From NCBI GenBank assembly GCA_024516035.1, contig CM044958.1:25744727-25808726 (forward strand): a DNA stretch of 64,000 nt. The letters are read 5' to 3'. Source of the stretch: Bactericera cockerelli (taxonomy: Eukaryota > Arthropoda > Insecta > Hemiptera > Triozidae). The first letter of the stretch is position 1, and each line of letters starts with the position of its first letter. The notes under the pieces were generated by a model. That model made no database searches. It had not been told where the DNA came from and was given only the letters and a program-made list of their open reading frames with translations. Position numbers and translations under genes: made by a program. Below are positions 62,617 to 64,000 of the stretch, one piece after another.

Positions 62617-63117
62617 AAAAGGGAAGCCCTAGTCCAAATACTACAAAGCAACAACAATCCCCAGCCCCACCACCGCCTGTACGAGTCACGGAAAAGCAAT
62701 TACAACTCATACAGTAAGAACAAGAAGGACAGCAGAGCACATGAACGGATGGAGGTAGTGTGTAAGATGGTCACCCTACTCAGGAAAAACACTAGTGAAG
62801 GAACGAGAAGACCAACTCCCATCCGGCACCATACAGCACAAGCAACAACGACAATAACAACCCGTTGCGGCGAAACAACACCAACACCACCAACCGGCCC
62901 GGCAGTCAAACCCCACTTCCACCCATTGGCCACATCAACTATAACATCTGACTCCGGCTCAACAACATTTAGCCTAAAATCCACCGGAACACCCAACCAA
63001 TTCCAGACAAAAGCCATGACTCATAGGGAAGAAACACCGAGAAATACAAAAAAGAACACGGGAGGGAACAACGGAACCCCTCGCCTGCAGAATTTCAGGC
63101 GAATCCCAACAGAATAA
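62617..63117 (+). CDS. Possible third ORF of the LTR retrotransposon, unknown function
   Basis: Open from the candidate acceptor (62,617) to the TAA at 63,115, about 166 codons: KREALVQILQSNNN at the start, then a basic, Thr/Pro/Asn-rich chain with TATTTITTRCGETTPTPP-like sequence. It has no signal peptide, transmembrane helix or furin-like site, so it is not an envelope gene in this state. The first ATG in frame is at 62,749. It may be an accessory ORF or fortuitous low-complexity reading. Confidence 0.3.
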   Translation, partial: KREALVQILQSNNNPQPHHRLYESRKSNYNSYSKNKKDSRAHERMEVVCKMVTLLRKNTSEGTRRPTPIRHHTAQATTTITTRCGETTPTPPTGPAVKPHFHPLATSTITSDSGSTTFSLKSTGTPNQFQTKAMTHREETPRNTKKNTGGNNGTPRLQNFRRIPTE

Positions 63118-63474
63118 CCGCACCGCAATGGACACAGCCCACCAGAAGTTAAGACAAAAACACCGAGAAAACGTCACAGAAAATTACAAGCAAGGGTGAC
63201 CCTCCGAGAAACACACACGCACACACCTCCAGACGAAACAAGCTGCTCCGACACAGCACCAGCGGCAGCAACAACACGACAGACACCGACAAGCAGAGAA
63301 AGGACGGACTAGGGCCCACCTGCACCTATAAAATTTAAATTACCATGTATAATAATGTTCATTATATTAAACCCATGTATGTAGATTAACTAAAATGTAA
63401 ACAATAAATATAGAGACAAAGTGAGGAGGTCGGTCAGGTCGCTTTAGGGGCAAAGCTCGCGTTACTTGGGGAGG
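63118..63474 (+). other. 3' untranslated part of the LTR retrotransposon
   Basis: A and C rich, no clear ORF; ends in the purine tract GGGGAGG before the 3' LTR. Confidence 0.5.
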
Positions 63475-63876
63475 TGTCATAGGGACAGTAACACTGCCAT
63501 CCGCGAATAACATCAGTGTAAGAAATTCCATAGGCTTCAGATAAAGACTATGGAAGATAACAGTGACACCTTGCCAAAACATGACACATGAACCACTTAA
63601 TCTGAAGATAACTCATATGATCTGATAATACAATAATCAGATCATAGGAGCAAGTCTATCAAGGAATGTGGAATGTACCATCGATAAACACTCGTATATA
63701 AACCTAAGAAAAGAGGGACAAGTCAGTTAGTACTCCCGAGTCACACCATCGCTCTCAGGAGTCTCGCTCATCGATCTCTAGTGAACACCTCTTGACGTCA
63801 GCCCGCCCCTGGTCGCCCTCTCTCACAAGTTCAGTCGAAACAAAGCCTATTGCGTCTATCCATTATTCCGATTACA
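63475..63876 (+). repeat. 3' LTR
   Basis: The same 402 bp as the 5' LTR, with the same start and end and no difference noticed, implying a very recent insertion. Confidence 0.93.
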
Positions 63877-64000
63877 ATATCATAAACGAGAAAAAGTTGG
63901 ACATAATAGTGCTACAGAAAAACAGAGTCTGTAAAATTATGCTAAACATTTTAAAGTTTGCAATTAAAGAAACATAAAATTTAATTATAAATAACACTCT
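63877..64000. other. Flanking DNA after the LTR element
   Basis: Begins with ATAT, the second copy of the target duplication; AT-rich with no gene. Confidence 0.7.

Larger units (their letters stand above)
56383..63876 (+). mobile_element. LTR retrotransposon (Ty3/gypsy, errantivirus-like layout), apparently intact
   Basis: Two 402-bp LTRs (56,383-56,784 and 63,475-63,876) look identical by eye and are flanked by ATAT on both sides, a 4-bp target duplication as made by the 17.6/297/gypsy group of insects. gag and pol are open and overlap in -1; a third ORF region lies downstream. GGGGAGG just before the 3' LTR is the probable polypurine tract. I see no standard TGG primer-binding site right after the 5' LTR (it reads GAACCCAGAATCC). 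Confidence 0.95.

Noticed and set aside
62617..63117. Envelope gene of the LTR element
   Set aside because: No signal peptide, cleavage site or membrane segment; kept only as an unknown third ORF.

Overview
The window is nuclear DNA from an animal, almost certainly an insect. It is AT-rich, with introns, GT-AG splice sites, and dense SINEs, LINEs, LTR retrotransposons and cut-and-paste elements. The one host gene I can assemble fully is an arthropod chemosensory ionotropic receptor that I identify as Ir40a. The insect order cannot be settled from sequence alone.

Layout. Positions 1-28,000 are intergenic-like repeat DNA: hairpin (foldback) elements, hAT-like MITEs, two dead mariner copies, a dead Tc1-like element, tRNA-headed SINEs, and an unusual SINE family whose head is derived from 5S rRNA. 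Positions 27,598-46,664 on the minus strand hold Ir40a, for which I chained 17 coding exons in phase into 797 codons. It has a signal peptide, an amino-terminal domain, the S1 lobe, M1, pore, M3, the S2 lobe and M4. Its introns are full of transposons, including a complete but inactivated Ty3/gypsy element (40,702-45,054) in intron 2. Directly upstream lies a full-length LINE (about 46,836-51,325), itself inserted in a foldback MITE. Positions 51,400-56,380 contain a 39-bp minisatellite with coding-like features (54,190-55,250) and little else. Positions 56,383-63,876 are an apparently intact second LTR retrotransposon with matching 402-bp LTRs and an ATAT target duplication.

How the parts work. 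The downstream LTR element carries gag and pol overlapping in the -1 frame, with a slippery A AAA AAC exactly where the overlap opens. It also has a likely leader intron and a possible spliced third ORF. The LINE has an ORF1 with an SGNH-esterase-like domain. Its ORF2 has no usable AUG before the endonuclease domain and overlaps ORF1 by about 230 nt in the -1 frame, with a correctly phased A AAT TTC near the start of the overlap. The SINEs share a body sequence although their promoters come from different RNAs (5S rRNA or tRNA), and pieces of that body also occur inside foldback elements.

Limits. All calls come from reading the sequence by eye. Exon joins, family names and activity statements were not tested by alignment or expression data.
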